A stretch of DNA of 53,993 bases from Gemmatimonadaceae bacterium (lineage in GTDB: Bacteria; Gemmatimonadota; Gemmatimonadetes; Gemmatimonadales; Gemmatimonadaceae): NCBI GenBank assembly GCA_013816855.1, contig JACDDT010000009.1:1-53993 (forward strand). Reading direction: 5' to 3'. Of this stretch, positions 34,277-41,680 are shown piece after piece (position 1 is the stretch's first letter; each line of letters begins with the position of its first letter). The translations under genes and the position numbers were made by a program. Under the pieces are notes generated by a model. That model saw nothing but the letters and a program-made list of their open reading frames with translations, did no database searches and had not been told where the DNA came from.

Positions 34277-35203
34277 TCAGTCGGGAATGTGAAGAACGCC
34301 CGTGCTCACCAATACGGTAGATCCTCCCACGCGGATCGCCTTCACCTGTCCGCCGGCCAAATCCACTTCGAGCTCCAACCGGCTCGGCCTTCCCATCTCG
34401 ACACCCTGATCCACGCTCCACTTGAGCGTGCCAGCGCGCTGCTCTGAACGGAAGCCGAGGAACCCGGCGAGCGCGGCGCAGGCGCTGCCCGTCGCCGGGT
34501 CTTCGGCAATACCCACCCCTGGTGCAAACATGCGGGCTCGAATATGCCCGCCTTCGAAGATGCCGGGCCATTTGTCAGCGCTGAAAACGAACATCTCCGA
34601 AGCCCAGTATGACGCCAGCGTCTCCTCCCACTTTTTATTGTCCACCTTGATCCGCCGCAGCACATCCGGGGTGCGCACGGGGATAAAGAGGAAAGGAGTC
34701 CCGCAGGACACCGCCTCCGGCTCCATCAAATCGTCGGCGACCATGTCCGACGGCTCGAGCGATAGAATGTCGGCGAGCGCTTTCTTGGATGGCGGCGGAT
34801 CTCCCACCTCTGGCAGCTTCGCCGCGGTCAGCTGAGCGAAGTAGGGAACGCCGTCTTTCGATCTTATCAAAACGGGAACCGGACCGACGCCTTCTTCGAG
34901 AACGATTCGCGTTTCGTCGCCCGTGATTGGAATCAAACCGGCTGCAGCGAGTACGTGCGACGTTCCGACGGTCGGATGCCCTGCGAATTGAAGCTCTTTT
35001 CCCGGGGTGAAAATCCTGACACGCCTGGTGTTCTTCGGGTCCGCAGGCGGAAAGACGAACGTCGTCTCCGAATAATTGAATTCCCGCGTGATCGCCGCCA
35101 TCTGGTCATCAGAAAGGCCGCGCGCATCGGGCAGCACGGCGAGAGGATTCCCGCCGTGAAGCTTGTCGGTGAAGACATCGCAGGTGAAAAATTTGTAGTC
35201 CAT
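34277..35203 (-). CDS. PhzF-family isomerase/epimerase
   Basis: A 308-residue protein of the PhzF (phenazine biosynthesis-like, diaminopimelate-epimerase fold) family. The opening [22 protein letters not shown], the conserved Glu46 in [11 protein letters not shown], and the C-terminal [19 protein letters not shown] motif are typical. Most PhzF-like proteins have no known substrate and are not linked to phenazines; no phenazine genes are here. It is followed (upstream in transcription) by the DNA ligase gene with a 28-base gap. Confidence 0.9.
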   Translation of the reverse strand: MDYKFFTCDVFTDKLHGGNPLAVLPDARGLSDDQMAAITREFNYSETTFVFPPADPKNTRRVRIFTPGKELQFAGHPTVGTSHVLAAAGLIPITGDETRIVLEEGVGPVPVLIRSKDGVPYFAQLTAAKLPEVGDPPPSKKALADILSLEPSDMVADDLMEPEAVSCGTPFLFIPVRTPDVLRRIKVDNKKWEETLASYWASEMFVFSADKWPGIFEGGHIRARMFAPGVGIAEDPATGSACAALAGFLGFRSEQRAGTLKWSVDQGVEMGRPSRLELEVDLAGGQVKAIRVGGSTVLVSTGVLHIPD

Positions 35204-35231
35204 TTCTGGTGACCGATGAAAGGATGGCTGC

Positions 35232-36269
35232 TCAGCGTTTCTTAAGCAGCTTCAGCGCGAATGATTTTTCTCCGCGCACCTGGTCGAGTGTGCACTGCTT
35301 CGGTGCCTTGTCCGGACGCCACCGGAGAAAGCGGGTGCCGTGACGGAACCGTCCGCCTGTGTAGTGATCGTACTGCACTTCGACGACGAGCTTGTTAGCG
35401 AGTGGTTTCCATTCTGCGGAGCGCTCCGTGCTCCATCTGCTCGGGCCGCCGGGCGCCTGACCGGTAAAGCCGGGGGGCTTGATCAGAGCCTCGAGTTTTG
35501 GTGTGAGCTCCTTCTTCTGCTGGGCGGTGAATCCTGAGCAAAAGCCCACGTGATGCAATAGTCCCGTGCGATCGTACAGGCCGAGGAGAATGGAGCCGAT
35601 GACGCTTCCCTTACTCGCGTACCGAAATCCGCCGATGACGCAGTCCACAGTGCGCAGCTGTTTGATCTTTACCATCCCTGCGCGCTCACCCGTCATGTAG
35701 GAGGAGTCGACTTCTTTCGCGATCACGCCGTCGAGCGCACCTCCGACATTGCCGAACCAGCGCTTCACTACTTTGAGCTCGCGCGTTGCGGGGGAAAGAA
35801 GAATGCTGTCCGATGTTGCGAGCTGCTTCGCGGCGAATTTTTCGAGAGCAGCTCTCCGCATTTCCAGCGGCTTTGAGGCGAGGAGCTGGCCGCGATCATC
35901 GACAAGCAGGTCGAAGGCGATGAACGACGCAGGTGTCTCGGCAGAGAGCTTTCTGATTCTGCTCGCCGCGGGATGGATTCGCTGAAGCAGCGCATCGAAT
36001 GACAGCGCGGTGCCTTCGGGAATCACGATCTCGCCATCGAGCACGAAACGCGCCGGCTTTAGCTGGAGAAATGCTTCGACGAGCTCCGGAAAATATCTCG
36101 CGAGCGGTTGTCCGGCTTTTGATTGAAGCTGCACCTCCGCTCCGTCGCGAAAAACGATGCAGCGAAAGCCGTCCCACTTCGGCTCATACTGCCATTGGTC
36201 GCCCTGAGGAATATCCTCGACGCTTTTGGCTTCCATCGGCATATACGGCGCACGAATGGGAAGGGTCAT
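35232..36269 (-). CDS. ATP-dependent DNA ligase, LigD ligase-domain type
   Basis: A 345-residue ATP-dependent ligase without the polymerase or nuclease domains. The adenylated lysine is Lys31 in EPKWDGFRC (motif KxDG), with motif III-like FIAFDLL, motif IV-like GALDGVIAKEVDS and motif V MVKIK, then an OB-fold with CTLDQ near the end. With the separate polymerase-domain gene at 29913-30851 it could form a split LigD system for end joining. The IF-1 gene lies just upstream on the same strand. Confidence 0.9.
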   Translation of the reverse strand: MTLPIRAPYMPMEAKSVEDIPQGDQWQYEPKWDGFRCIVFRDGAEVQLQSKAGQPLARYFPELVEAFLQLKPARFVLDGEIVIPEGTALSFDALLQRIHPAASRIRKLSAETPASFIAFDLLVDDRGQLLASKPLEMRRAALEKFAAKQLATSDSILLSPATRELKVVKRWFGNVGGALDGVIAKEVDSSYMTGERAGMVKIKQLRTVDCVIGGFRYASKGSVIGSILLGLYDRTGLLHHVGFCSGFTAQQKKELTPKLEALIKPPGFTGQAPGGPSRWSTERSAEWKPLANKLVVEVQYDHYTGGRFRHGTRFLRWRPDKAPKQCTLDQVRGEKSFALKLLKKR

Positions 36270-36322
36270 CGACTCACCCGAGCTTGCCGGTTACGCGGCG
36301 CCCGTGGAAAGCTCTGCGGAGA

Positions 36323-36544
36323 TCAGCCCTTATGCCGAAAAGTGATTCGGCCGCGAGTTAGATCGTAGGGCGAGACTTCGAGGGTGACTTTGTCGCCAGC
36401 AAGCACGCGAATTCGAAAGCGTCGCATCTTACCCGCGATCGTGGCGTGCACATCGTGTCCGTTGTTCACCTGCACGCGAAAGGTCGCGTCAGGTAGCACT
36501 TCAGTGACAGTTCCTTCGAGCTCGATTGCTTCTTCTTTTGGCAT
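36323..36544 (-). CDS. infA: Translation initiation factor IF-1
   Basis: A 73-residue OB-fold protein typical of IF-1 (72-75 residues): [18 protein letters not shown], then the [20 protein letters not shown] core and [13 protein letters not shown] end. IF-1 binds the 30S A site during initiation. A strong AGGAGG lies four bases before the ATG. It sits away from the usual ribosomal-protein cluster, between the ligase and an M20 peptidase gene. Confidence 0.95.
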   Translation of the reverse strand: MPKEEAIELEGTVTEVLPDATFRVQVNNGHDVHATIAGKMRRFRIRVLAGDKVTLEVSPYDLTRGRITFRHKG

Positions 36545-36594
36545 AATCCTCCTTCAGGTAAGCTAGTCCCGCAGCGGGGGACGGTCAACGCGGC

Positions 36595-37995
36595 TTACTG
36601 CAAATGCCGCAGTATGTCATACACGAAATGAACGCCCCATCCGATGTTCGCTACGGCGAGCCGCTCGTCGTTTCCGTGCATTCCCGATTGCAGCTCCGCG
36701 CTCGGAACTTTGAATGGGTCGATGCCGTAGGCGATTATCCCCGCCCGCTGATAGGTAGGTCTGTCGGTGGCGGCCGTGTACATCGGGGTGGTGACGAACA
36801 CTTTCGGATCGCGATCTTTTACCGCACGCTCGACCGCCGACACGAACGCACTCGTCGGCGGGCTTGCGAGCGAGGGCTTCACAATCGAGAGTCCGGTGAA
36901 GTGCACGGACGTATCCGCGGCGACACTCTTCAGCTCGGCGAGAAATGCTGTAGTGTCTTGATCGGGAAGCAGGCGAATGTCCAGATCGGCGGACGCTTCA
37001 GCCGGAATCACATTCGTCTTATTCGAGCCGTTGACGACAGTGAGCGAAATGGTGTTCCGGAGCACTGCGTTCCAGTAGACGTCGCTAACGATCCATTCGC
37101 GCGCTTTTGGATTCTTGAGAGCAGATGAGATGTTCATCAGCCAGCTGCGCTTTGGCTCGGGATAAAACCGGGCGATGTCATGGAAGTATTTCGTAGTCAC
37201 CGGTGTCAAACGCAGCGGAGTTTCCCAATGCGCAATTCTATCGAGCGCCGCGATCAGCTTAGGCACCGGGTTTCGTTTCGTTGGTCTCGATCCGTGCGAA
37301 GGAACGCCTTTGACGACGAGGTGTTGCCAAATGGCGCGCTTTTCGGCGGCGCCGACGGCGACGTAACGAAGCTGGCCGTTCTCGTAAGAATTGTCACCGC
37401 CCTCGGTGGTCGCAAACTCAACGTCTTTGAGCAGATCCTGATGCTTCTCGACGAAAATGAGCGCTCCGCGCGAGCCAAGCTCCTCGTCGGCGTTCGCGAT
37501 ATAGACGATGTCTCGATTGAGAGCGACGCCCGATCGCTTGATTGCGATCATCGCCATCAGCTGTGCAATGCCACTGCCCTTCATGTCGAGAGTGCCTCGA
37601 CCGTACAGGTAGCCGTCTTTCACAATTCCGCCGAACGGATCGACTGACCAGTACTGCGGCGCGACGGGAACAACGTCCATGTGATGGATGAGGGCGACGG
37701 CGCGCTTCGTCCCATTCCCCTTGAGGCGCGCGTAAAGGTTCGCTCTGCCGGCGCCGAGCTCGGCGGTGTCGAGGATCATCGCTTCGATCCCTTCCCGGTC
37801 AAGGATCCCTTTGAGAAAGCGCGCCGCCGCGAGCTCGTTTCCAGGCGGGTTCGTGGTGTTGATGCGGATGTAGTCAGTGAGCACCTGCTGGGTTTCCGAA
37901 GCCAGCGCGTTCCAATCGACCGGCCGAGTGCTTTGCGCGTGGAGAGGAGCAGAGAAAGCGAGGCAACAGACTGCAAGAATCGATGTGCGCATCAT
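36595..37995 (-). CDS. Exported M20-family metallopeptidase
   Basis: A 466-residue zinc peptidase/deacylase with a signal peptide cleaved before Gln21 (LHA/QST). M20 landmarks are His105 and Asp107 (IHHMDVVP), the bridging Asp137 (GTLDMKG) and the Glu171/Glu172 pair (ADEELGS), with the dimerisation lid domain (about 225-345) containing GVPSHGSRP. It resembles carboxypeptidase/acylase M20 proteins acting on peptides or N-acyl amino acids; substrate unknown. The start may be 37995 or the next Met at 37992. Divergent from a lipoprotein gene. Confidence 0.9.
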   Translation of the reverse strand: MMRTSILAVCCLAFSAPLHAQSTRPVDWNALASETQQVLTDYIRINTTNPPGNELAAARFLKGILDREGIEAMILDTAELGAGRANLYARLKGNGTKRAVALIHHMDVVPVAPQYWSVDPFGGIVKDGYLYGRGTLDMKGSGIAQLMAMIAIKRSGVALNRDIVYIANADEELGSRGALIFVEKHQDLLKDVEFATTEGGDNSYENGQLRYVAVGAAEKRAIWQHLVVKGVPSHGSRPTKRNPVPKLIAALDRIAHWETPLRLTPVTTKYFHDIARFYPEPKRSWLMNISSALKNPKAREWIVSDVYWNAVLRNTISLTVVNGSNKTNVIPAEASADLDIRLLPDQDTTAFLAELKSVAADTSVHFTGLSIVKPSLASPPTSAFVSAVERAVKDRDPKVFVTTPMYTAATDRPTYQRAGIIAYGIDPFKVPSAELQSGMHGNDERLAVANIGWGVHFVYDILRHLQ

Positions 37996-38046
37996 CCGAA
38001 TTCCGGCTGAAGAGTGGCGTGCGTCATGCGACGGGGGACGAGACTA

Positions 38047-38052
38047 TATAAT
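38047..38052 (+). promoter_or_regulatory. -10 box (TATAAT) placed for a leaderless lipoprotein mRNA
   Basis: An exact TATAAT ends five bases before the ATG at 38058, so transcription would begin at or next to the start codon. No Shine-Dalgarno is seen and no consensus -35. Confidence 0.55.
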
Positions 38053-38057
38053 AGGTT

Positions 38058-38711
38058 ATGCGCTATTCATTGGTGATGTTCGGGGCGATCCTCGCCGCCG
38101 GTGTGGTCGGCTGCAAGGGAAAGGATTCCGCTTCCGCCGATGCGGGATTTCTCGCGAACGCTTCCGTCGAGGCGAAAGACGCGCTCGCCTCGCCCGTCGA
38201 TTTTCAGCTCACCGAAGACAACTTCGCGAAGTGGGAGATCGCCGAGCGTAATCTCGATGGAGTGCCTCCGGGCGAGTTTTCGAGCGCGCCCGCGCAGGCC
38301 GGGTCTGCCGTCGATCGCGCTGTCGCGCGTCTCGAATCCAGTCCGCGCGCTCGACGGGCAATCGAAGGAGCAGGGCTGAGCGTACGGGATTTTGTGCTAG
38401 AGACTGTTGCGCTTGCGCAGGCGGTTCAGGCTGCACAGCTCGGCCGCTCTACGGTGGCGTCGGGAGTGGGGGCAGAGAATTTTGCGTTCGTCGAGCGCTA
38501 CCGCGATCGCATCAGACGATCCGGACTTGAAGCGGACATATCCCGTCAGAGCGGCGATGCCGAGGTTACTGATCCGAACACCCGCGCCGAGCTCGAGTCT
38601 GCGAATGCGGACCGCATAGCAGATTCGGTCGCCAATGCCGACACGGCCGGGGGTGAGATACGAATGCGTAAATCTGGCGGCGACTCGGCAGCGGATTCTC
38701 TTAGAGATTGA
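38058..38711 (+). CDS. Hypothetical lipoprotein
   Basis: Predicted 217-residue lipoprotein with lipobox GVVGC (Cys19). The mature part is helical and Ala/Glu/Arg-rich, with a central segment (about residues 85-155) that could form paired amphipathic helices, and a disordered C-terminus rich in Asp, Ala and Ser. I do not recognise the family. It is transcribed divergently from the M20 peptidase gene, probably from a promoter abutting the start codon. Confidence 0.7.
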   Translation: MRYSLVMFGAILAAGVVGCKGKDSASADAGFLANASVEAKDALASPVDFQLTEDNFAKWEIAERNLDGVPPGEFSSAPAQAGSAVDRAVARLESSPRARRAIEGAGLSVRDFVLETVALAQAVQAAQLGRSTVASGVGAENFAFVERYRDRIRRSGLEADISRQSGDAEVTDPNTRAELESANADRIADSVANADTAGGEIRMRKSGGDSAADSLRD

Positions 38712-39038
38712 CTACCAGCGCGCGTTAGGTAAGGCACCCAGCGCGGCAGCTATTATGGCGGTCGTCGTCATTCATCGTTCCGAGGACGGTCCCGCCCTCG
38801 TTGCGCACCGATCCAAACATTGCGACCCAGCCCGGCAACACCAAGGGACAACCGCTTAATGGAATCGCCGCGACAGAATTAAAAGGCCAGCTGGTTAAGG
38901 GAGCAACGCCCAGATCTGGAGGCTAGCTGGATAAAGGGGCGCCGCGTCAGCTCCGATCGACCGGCCGGTTACCGGAGCGGCGCCCAAATCGAAAGGCTAG
39001 CTGGATTAAGCAGCGTCGCGTCAGTTCGATAAACCGGG
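38712..39038. other. 327-bp gap filled largely by decayed hairpin repeats
   Basis: The first about 130 bases show no gene or recognisable site. From about 38850 the sequence is an array of imperfect copies of a hairpin-forming unit running into the 3' end of the M48 gene (see the repeat entry). Confidence 0.6.
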
Positions 39039-39065
39039 TTACCGAAGCGGCGCGGTCGCGCTATC
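38885..39065. repeat. 74-bp tandem hairpin repeat, partly overlapping the end of the M48 gene
   Basis: A partial copy (38885-38920), a full 74-base copy (38921-38994) and a third copy (38995 to about 39065) share GGC(T/C)AGCTGG at the left and CG(G/A)AGCGGCGC at the right. Copy 2 folds as GGGCGCCG (38937-38944) with CGGCGCCC (38978-38985) plus inner CTCCG/CGGAG. In copy 3 the inner pair becomes TTCG/CGAA (39025-39028 with 39043-39046), a compensated change. The right arm of copy 3 encodes the last residues and stop of the M48 protein. Confidence 0.8.
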
Positions 39066-39860
39066 GGCGACAAGGCGCATTTTTGCGGGCACGGGAAGAG
39101 CGGCAATGCGTGCCTTGAGATCGTGAAACGCGGCGTCGTCGCGGACGAGCCGGTCTTTGCCGGCGGGCATTTCATCGATGAGCTGGCGTGCTCGCGCGAT
39201 CCGCTGCTCCTCCATCGGATGCGACGCAAACCAACCTTCGACTTTCGTCGGCTGATATTGCCGCTGTTTCAAGAGCGCTTCGAAGAGCGCGGGTATTCCT
39301 TCCGGATCGTACCCCGCTTGTACGACGTTCACGACGGCCTCTGAATCTGCCTGCAGCTCGTCGGCACGACTGTGTTTGGCGAACATGGCTCCGCCGCCAA
39401 CGTTGACGGCTACCTGCGCGAGACCACTGTTACACAGGCTGGTTAGAGTGCACACGATGGCGATTCCCGCGTTCGCCTTCTCCTTGCTTTGAATCTGTTT
39501 GACGGAATGCCGCTCGATGACATGTCCGATCTCGTGGCCAAGCGTTCCGGTGAGCTCGTCGACGCGGTCTGCGCTTTCGATCAGGCCGCGATTCACGTAT
39601 ACATAGCCGCCGGGAAGTGCGAACGCATTGACCTGCTGCGTATTAACGACGTAAAAATGCCAATCGAGATCCGCGCGACTTGTCTTTTTCGCGATAGACT
39701 CGCCGAGTGCCTGGATATAACCGCTGATCGCGGCGTCTTGAATGATCGGAAGTTGCGCATTGATTTCCTCCGCGTTCTGCTTCCCGATCGCGACTTCCTG
39801 GTCTTGAGAGACCGAGCATGCGGCGACCGCAAAAAGAGAGACGCAGAGGATCGTTTTCAT
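39039..39860 (-). CDS. M48-family zinc metalloprotease, lipoprotein
   Basis: A 273-residue periplasmic protease of the M48B/LoiP-BepA type, which degrades or chaperones misassembled outer-membrane proteins. Lipobox AVAAC (Cys15), active site HExxH (His109, Glu110, His113 in LGHEIGHVIERH), and the third zinc ligand Glu in SRADELQADSEAV are visible. The ATG at 39860 was chosen because it begins the lipoprotein signal; a longer frame to 39944 is unlikely. The C-terminal codons overlap the hairpin repeat. Confidence 0.9.
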   Translation of the reverse strand: MKTILCVSLFAVAACSVSQDQEVAIGKQNAEEINAQLPIIQDAAISGYIQALGESIAKKTSRADLDWHFYVVNTQQVNAFALPGGYVYVNRGLIESADRVDELTGTLGHEIGHVIERHSVKQIQSKEKANAGIAIVCTLTSLCNSGLAQVAVNVGGGAMFAKHSRADELQADSEAVVNVVQAGYDPEGIPALFEALLKQRQYQPTKVEGWFASHPMEEQRIARARQLIDEMPAGKDRLVRDDAAFHDLKARIAALPVPAKMRLVADSATAPLR

Positions 39861-39910
39861 ACGCGAGGGAGGGGCAAGACATGTTCCATGTAATGATGCG
39901 CCGCTGCAAT

Positions 39911-40040
39911 TTGATGACATGACACCGAAAGATGAATCCGCCATTGCTCTGCACCACTACCATTCCGTGTAAGGGTGGCCACTGGAGTTCGATGACATGA
40001 CACCCAAAGATGAATCCGCTGTGGCGCTGCACCACATGAC
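39911..40040 (+). repeat. Duplicated start region of the esterase gene
   Basis: The first about 45 bases of the esterase gene occur twice, starting ATG 39919 and ATG 39997, 78 bases apart (both TGATGACATGACACCxAAAG, then GATGAATCCGC). The upstream copy is a complete 17-codon frame (MTPKDESAIALHHYHSV) ending with TAA at 39970-39972. Confidence 0.8.
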
Positions 40041-40686
40041 CGTCAACCGCACCGCACGCTATGCGGTTCTCGGGCAGCAGGGGCCCGGCGTGCGTGATGT
40101 TTGGATCGTGTGCCACGGCCACGCGCAGCTCGCAAAGAATTTCATCGAGCGCTTTCGCGTCATCGAAGCGCCTGACCGGCTCATCGTCGCGCCCGAGGCC
40201 CTCAATCACTACTACCTGGACGGCGGTTTTCACGGCGCGTCGAGCAGAGTTGGCGCGACCTGGATGACGACGGAAGACCGTGAGGCGGAGATAGCGGACT
40301 ACGTCGCATACCTCGATGAGCTTCACGACGAAATCTTTCGTTTGGTTCCGCGAGCGCTGTGCAGGCTGGCGGTGTTAGGCTTTTCGCAAGGCGTCGCGAC
40401 GGCGGCGCGATGGGTCGCGGCTGGGAAGGCGAGTCCCGACCGGGTAGTACTTTGGGCGGGCTCACTTCCGGCGGAGCTGAGCGAGTCCGGGGCGAGGCGG
40501 TTAACGGGTGGTGGAGGCCCCCTAACGATTGTGGTGGGGGACGCGGACCAGTTTATCACCCCCAAGATCTTCGATACCCAAATCGCGATTTTGGATTCGC
40601 TTGGCGTTATCCCATCGGTAACGAGATATAAAGGAGGACATGAGATCGACGGGCCAACGTTAGAGTCCATCGCAAGGGATGAATAA
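39997..40686 (+). CDS. Alpha/beta-hydrolase, phospholipase/carboxylesterase type
   Basis: A 229-residue cytoplasmic serine hydrolase. The nucleophile is Ser130 in GFSQG, with a likely Asp in VVGDADQFI (about residue 188) and His in YKGGHEID (about 213). It is close to the phospholipase/carboxylesterase (YpfH/EstA) family of about 220 residues. No signal peptide. The start ATG lies in a duplicated segment; an upstream copy gives a short abortive frame. Divergent from the M48 gene. Confidence 0.85.
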   Translation: MTPKDESAVALHHMTVNRTARYAVLGQQGPGVRDVWIVCHGHAQLAKNFIERFRVIEAPDRLIVAPEALNHYYLDGGFHGASSRVGATWMTTEDREAEIADYVAYLDELHDEIFRLVPRALCRLAVLGFSQGVATAARWVAAGKASPDRVVLWAGSLPAELSESGARRLTGGGGPLTIVVGDADQFITPKIFDTQIAILDSLGVIPSVTRYKGGHEIDGPTLESIARDE

Positions 40687-40807
40687 ACGCTTGCTGGGGA
40701 GCGATCGATTTGCCGCGCCACATGTTCACAAACCCATCCTTGACCTAAAGCCAACAGTTGTTCAGACTTGAGGCCGCTTAGATGCGCGTCACGCCCAAAG
40801 CGCAGTC

Positions 40808-40825
40808 CGTAACGGGCTCGTTACG
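40808..40825 (+). promoter_or_regulatory. Palindrome CGTAAC-N6-GTTACG upstream of the first pilin gene
   Basis: GTAACGGGCTCGTTAC (40809-40824) is a perfect inverted repeat with a 6-base spacer, ending 100 bases before the pilin ATG. The same arms and spacing recur at 48313-48328 before the second pilin unit, and both are followed by G(T/A)AGG, which suggests a shared operator. Confidence 0.65.
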
Positions 40826-40924
40826 TAGGCGAGTGATATTGCCCGTGTTCATCGCCGCGGTTTTCGGGGAGCAACGGCCGCTTGAGCCTCAAGGGGCTTT
40901 CACTGAGTTCAGGGGAGCAGTCAA

Positions 40925-41572
40925 ATGAAGAAAGGAATTATTTCGATTCGTAGGAAGGGTTTCACGCTCATCGAAGTCCTGGTGACCGTCGTCGTCATCG
41001 GGGTGTTGGCCGCTGTCGTTATTCCGGCTGTTACGGCGCAGGTGGGGGCGGGCGATTCCTCGCGCGTAACTAGCGACTTGAACAATCTCCGCACAGCGAT
41101 TGAGAATTTCGACATTGCGGTACGTCAGTTTCCAGGGGATGTGGATGACCTCGTCAACCTCCCAGGCATCAGTGCTTCCTCCGGTCCGCAATTGGATGCA
41201 GACTTAAACAGAACGACGTACGTTGGGGCCAACGGTTGGAAGGGACCTTATATGGAGACGTCGCTTCCGTCGACTGTGACTTCAAGCACGAACGCAAATG
41301 CCACTGGGGTGGCTTTCAACACCGGATACTCGGCATATATCGACAACCGGATCGTCCCTTGCGCGATCGGAGCTGCTAGTGTCTGCGATTCAACTGGGTC
41401 GACCGATTACGCGACCGTTCAAGTGCGGAATCTTACGGCCGCCCAGGCTAACACACTCAATGACCTTCTAGACGGTACGGAGCCGACCGCGTCGTCTACG
41501 TCGGGCAAGTTCAGATCGGTACAGTCCGGGACTGTCTACAACGGCTACTACTACGCTTCTCCCTTCAAATAA
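40925..41572 (+). CDS. Type IV prepilin / pseudopilin, GspG-like
   Basis: A 215-residue prepilin. Cleavage is expected after Gly12 (RKG/FTLIEVLV), leaving Phe1 and Glu5, with an N-terminal hydrophobic helix to about mature residue 25. The globular part contains two Cys (VPCAIGAASVCD) and a Thr/Ser-rich tail (PTASSTSG). GGGGAG lies nine bases before the ATG. It stands alone between the operator region and a terminator, and is probably a major or alternative pilin of the MSHA-like system. Confidence 0.88.
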   Translation: MKKGIISIRRKGFTLIEVLVTVVVIGVLAAVVIPAVTAQVGAGDSSRVTSDLNNLRTAIENFDIAVRQFPGDVDDLVNLPGISASSGPQLDADLNRTTYVGANGWKGPYMETSLPSTVTSSTNANATGVAFNTGYSAYIDNRIVPCAIGAASVCDSTGSTDYATVQVRNLTAAQANTLNDLLDGTEPTASSTSGKFRSVQSGTVYNGYYYASPFK

Positions 41573-41604
41573 GAATTCGAAAGCGCAAGAGAGCTTGGCA
41601 GGGG

Positions 41605-41637
41605 TGGCCACCGGTATTTCCGGTGGCCATTTCTTTT
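41605..41637 (+). terminator. Rho-independent terminator after the first pilin gene
   Basis: A perfect 10-bp stem TGGCCACCGG/CCGGTGGCCA (41605-41614 with 41620-41629), a 5-base loop and TTTCTTTT. It ends the pilin message before the downstream ligase-like gene. Confidence 0.92.
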
Positions 41638-41680
41638 GGGATACCGGACAACAAATCGTGACGATTGCATTCGTTGCTAA

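Noticed and set aside
38885-39065. Possible CRISPR array
   Set aside because: Repeats are 74 bases, adjacent without unique spacers and diverged, with no cas genes.
39919-39972. 17-codon frame as an independent gene
   Set aside because: It is a duplicate of the esterase start region; listed as a repeat and possible leader instead.
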